From positions 1-42,645 of the forward strand of contig VBMV01000067.1 in NCBI GenBank assembly GCA_005878835.1: 42,645 nt of DNA. The letters are read 5' to 3'. How positions within the stretch are numbered: the first letter of the stretch is position 1; every line of letters begins with the position of its first letter. The translations under genes and the position numbers were made by a program. The notes beneath the pieces are model-generated. The model worked only from the letters and a program-made list of their open reading frames with translations, had not been told where the DNA came from and did not search any database. Source of the DNA: Gammaproteobacteria bacterium (GTDB lineage: Bacteria > Pseudomonadota > Gammaproteobacteria > Steroidobacterales > Steroidobacteraceae). Shown in pieces: positions 40,907-42,645 of this stretch.

Positions 40907-41701
40907 ATGGAAACACCCTTCACCTATGCCGCCTTCAAGCCCGACGCGGCCTTTGCCGGCGCCGCGGAGCGCTTCCTTGAGCTCCTGAGGAGCTTTGGCA
41001 TGCCCGGGGCAGGCGCGGCGGGCGCGGGCCGGGACTGGTCCTCGCTCGCAGCTCCGCTCGCCGGGCAGTTCGAGCAATGGCTCAAGACCTCCCAGTCGGC
41101 CGGTCCCTGGTTCGCCGCCGCCAACGCCGCAGCGTCGGGTCCTGGCGCGGGAGTCGGTGCCGCCCAGGCGGGGTTCTTCGGCCCGTTGCCGCTCGGCGCG
41201 GGGGCCGCCCCGCAACAGGACGCGCAACGCACCTGGGACCTGGTCGCGCGGCTTGCGCAGTTGCAGGGACAGCTCGCCTCGCACTGGAGCGAGATCGCCG
41301 GCACCGCCGCGCGGCGCTTCGTCGCGCGCCTCGGTGCGATGGCGGGCGGCGCGCCGTCGCTCGACAACGCGCTCAAGCTCTATGAGCTGTGGGTGAGTTG
41401 CGCCGAGGAGAGCTACGCCGCGACGGTCCGCAAGGATGACTTCTGCCGCCTGCAGGCGGAGCTTGCGAACACTTCGGCGGCGCTGCTGGTGGAGCAGCGC
41501 CGGCACGCCGAGACGCTGGTACGCGCCTTCGGACTGCCGAGCCGCAACGAAGTGGACGCGCTCTACGCGCAGCTGAAGGATCTGCGCCGGCAGCTCGCCG
41601 AGCTCGCCGAGGCGGCGCGCTCCAGGGGGGCGGGCGCGCCGCGCCCCGCGCGGCCGGCGGGCACAGGGCGTCGCAAGCGCCCGCGCAAGGCGCGCGCTTG
41701 A
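40907..41701 (+). CDS. phaE: Class III PHA synthase subunit PhaE
   Basis: 264-aa non-catalytic partner required by class III PhaC. Its length is below the usual 330-360 aa; the middle is Gly/Ala-rich and the N-terminus is shortened or diverged. Diagnostic C-terminal part: LKLYELWVSCAEESYAATVRKDDFCRLQAELANTSAALL, then ALGLP-like AFGLPSRNEVDALYAQLKDLRRQLAEL coiled coil and a basic PARPAGTGRRKRPRKARA tail. The stop overlaps the next start by TTGA, a sign of coupled synthesis of the PhaEC complex. Confidence 0.85.
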   Translation: METPFTYAAFKPDAAFAGAAERFLELLRSFGMPGAGAAGAGRDWSSLAAPLAGQFEQWLKTSQSAGPWFAAANAAASGPGAGVGAAQAGFFGPLPLGAGAAPQQDAQRTWDLVARLAQLQGQLASHWSEIAGTAARRFVARLGAMAGGAPSLDNALKLYELWVSCAEESYAATVRKDDFCRLQAELANTSAALLVEQRRHAETLVRAFGLPSRNEVDALYAQLKDLRRQLAELAEAARSRGAGAPRPARPAGTGRRKRPRKARA

Positions 41702-42645
41702 GGCCGTTCGCCCCCGACGCCGAGGCGGTGTTTGCGGAACTCACGCTGCGGATCGCGCAGACCCTGACGCGGCTGCGCGAGGTGCAGGGCGTCACCGTGG
41801 GCTGCTCGGTGAAGCGCGCCGTGTGGAGCTGCGGCAGGACGACTCTGTATCAGTACCTGCCGCTGGCGGAGGCGCCGCCGCGCGCCGCAGGCAGGCCGGT
41901 GCTCATCTGCTTTGCGCTGGTGAACCGCCCGTACGTGCTCGACCTGCAGCCGGACCGGTCGCTGGTGCGGCGGCTGCTCGAGGCGGGCCTGTCGGTGTAT
42001 CTGATCGACTGGGGCGATCCGGACGATGCCGACCGCTGCGTCGATCTCGAGGACTACATCGAGCGCCATCTCGGGGGCAGCGTGCGCCACCTCCTCGACA
42101 ACCACGGCGCCAAGGCGCTCGACCTGCTCGGGGTCTGCCAGGGCGGCGTGCTGAGCCTGTGCTACACGGCGCTGCACGGCAAGCAGGTGGCGAATCTCGT
42201 GACGCTCACCACCCCGGTGGATTTTCACACGCCCGACGACCTGCTGTCGAAGTGGGTACGGGGGCTCGACACCGAGCTGCTCATGCAAAGTGGCAACGTG
42301 CCGGGCGAGGTGCTCAACGGACTGTTCCTGTCGCTCATGCCGTTTCGCCTGACGCAACACAAGTACGTGCGGCTGCTCACCGGCAACAGCGATCAGCGCG
42401 CGCTCGAGGACTTCGTGCGCATGGAGAGATGGATCTTCGACAGCCCGCCGCAGGCGGCGCTCGCGCTGGCGCAGTTCGTCAGGTGGTTCTATCAGGAGAA
42501 CCGCCTCACCCGCGGGACGCTGCGAATCGGTGGCCGCAGGGTGGACCTGGGAGAGATCCGCCAGCCGGTGCTCAATCTCTACGCGCTCGAGGATCACATC
42601 GTGCCGCCGGACGCCTCGGCGGCCATGCAGCGCTACCTCGGCAGC
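41698..42645 (+). CDS. phaC: Class III PHA synthase subunit PhaC (3' end beyond window)
   Basis: 316 codons are visible of about 355. It starts with TTG at 41698, overlapping the phaE stop. GVCQGG (145-150, Cys147) is the catalytic nucleophile box; VYLIDWGDPDD and TLTTPVDFHTPDD are strongly class III; LYALEDHIVPP supplies the catalytic Asp. The catalytic His is expected in the missing C-terminus. It has no long N-terminal domain, unlike the 606-aa class I enzyme 3 kb away. The window edge cuts the gene; this is not a biological truncation. Confidence 0.93.
   Translation, partial: MRPFAPDAEAVFAELTLRIAQTLTRLREVQGVTVGCSVKRAVWSCGRTTLYQYLPLAEAPPRAAGRPVLICFALVNRPYVLDLQPDRSLVRRLLEAGLSVYLIDWGDPDDADRCVDLEDYIERHLGGSVRHLLDNHGAKALDLLGVCQGGVLSLCYTALHGKQVANLVTLTTPVDFHTPDDLLSKWVRGLDTELLMQSGNVPGEVLNGLFLSLMPFRLTQHKYVRLLTGNSDQRALEDFVRMERWIFDSPPQAALALAQFVRWFYQENRLTRGTLRIGGRRVDLGEIRQPVLNLYALEDHIVPPDASAAMQRYLGS

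Overview
This GC-rich window most resembles a chromosome of a gammaproteobacterium near Steroidobacteraceae/Nevskiales/Xanthomonadales. The reasons are the tRNA-gltX neighbourhood, large TonB-dependent receptors with [18 protein letters not shown] plugs, a single-enzyme squalene synthase of xanthomonad type, and a polyhydroxyalkanoate (PHA) locus. The placement is an inference from gene content; there is no rRNA in the window. Coding density is high and many genes are joined by 1-4 bp ATGA/GTGA/TTGA overlaps.

Layout. Positions 1-6.6 kb hold tRNA-Val(CAC), gltX, a TPR plus Asp/Asn beta-hydroxylase protein, tRNA-Ala(GGC), and a first TonB-dependent receptor. Next is tRNA-Glu(TTC). Its 3' half (33 bp) is exactly repeated about 1.3 kb downstream and brackets a ribbon-helix-helix plus nucleotidyltransferase-like gene pair: a mini-island or integration scar with no integrase. 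From 8.0 to 10.5 kb come a PLP-dependent Cys/Met-type lyase with a structured leader, a PEBP-family protein and a CsaA-like protein.

From 10.5 to 18.5 kb is a hopanoid locus. Debris of hpnI and hpnL lies on the minus strand, followed on the plus strand by an idi gene that has lost its Nudix core, then hpnH, a farnesyl diphosphate synthase, squalene synthase, squalene-hopene cyclase, hpnG and hpnA, tightly coupled. The intact genes can take C5 units to hopene, and hpnH/hpnG can extend hopene to ribosyl-hopane-type products. The remnants suggest that side-chain glycosylation (hpnI-hpnL) was lost.

From 18.5 to 25.6 kb are a DHA2-type exporter, a Doc/Fic toxin with its ribbon-helix-helix antitoxin under tandem operator-like repeats, a secreted amidohydrolase coupled to an MFS carrier, a ketopantoate-reductase-like gene and phaB. 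From 26 to 28.9 kb are a LytS-type kinase and LytTR regulator pair and an unrecognised membrane protein. From 29.3 to 36.8 kb are a second TonB-dependent receptor, a flavin-dependent halogenase-like oxidoreductase, a secreted amidohydrolase and a secreted M20 peptidase, which could form an uptake and processing set for peptide-like substrates.

The last 6 kb is a PHA locus: phasin, class I phaC, a fabG/phaB-like reductase and phaR on the minus strand, and divergently phaE plus a class III phaC that runs off the window end. Two classes of PHA synthase therefore sit side by side.

The most notable items are the tRNA-Glu-bracketed two-gene module, the collapsed hopanoid genes, the dual-class PHA locus, an interspersed repeat of about 77 bp, and a 12-bp-stem leader upstream of the PLP lyase.
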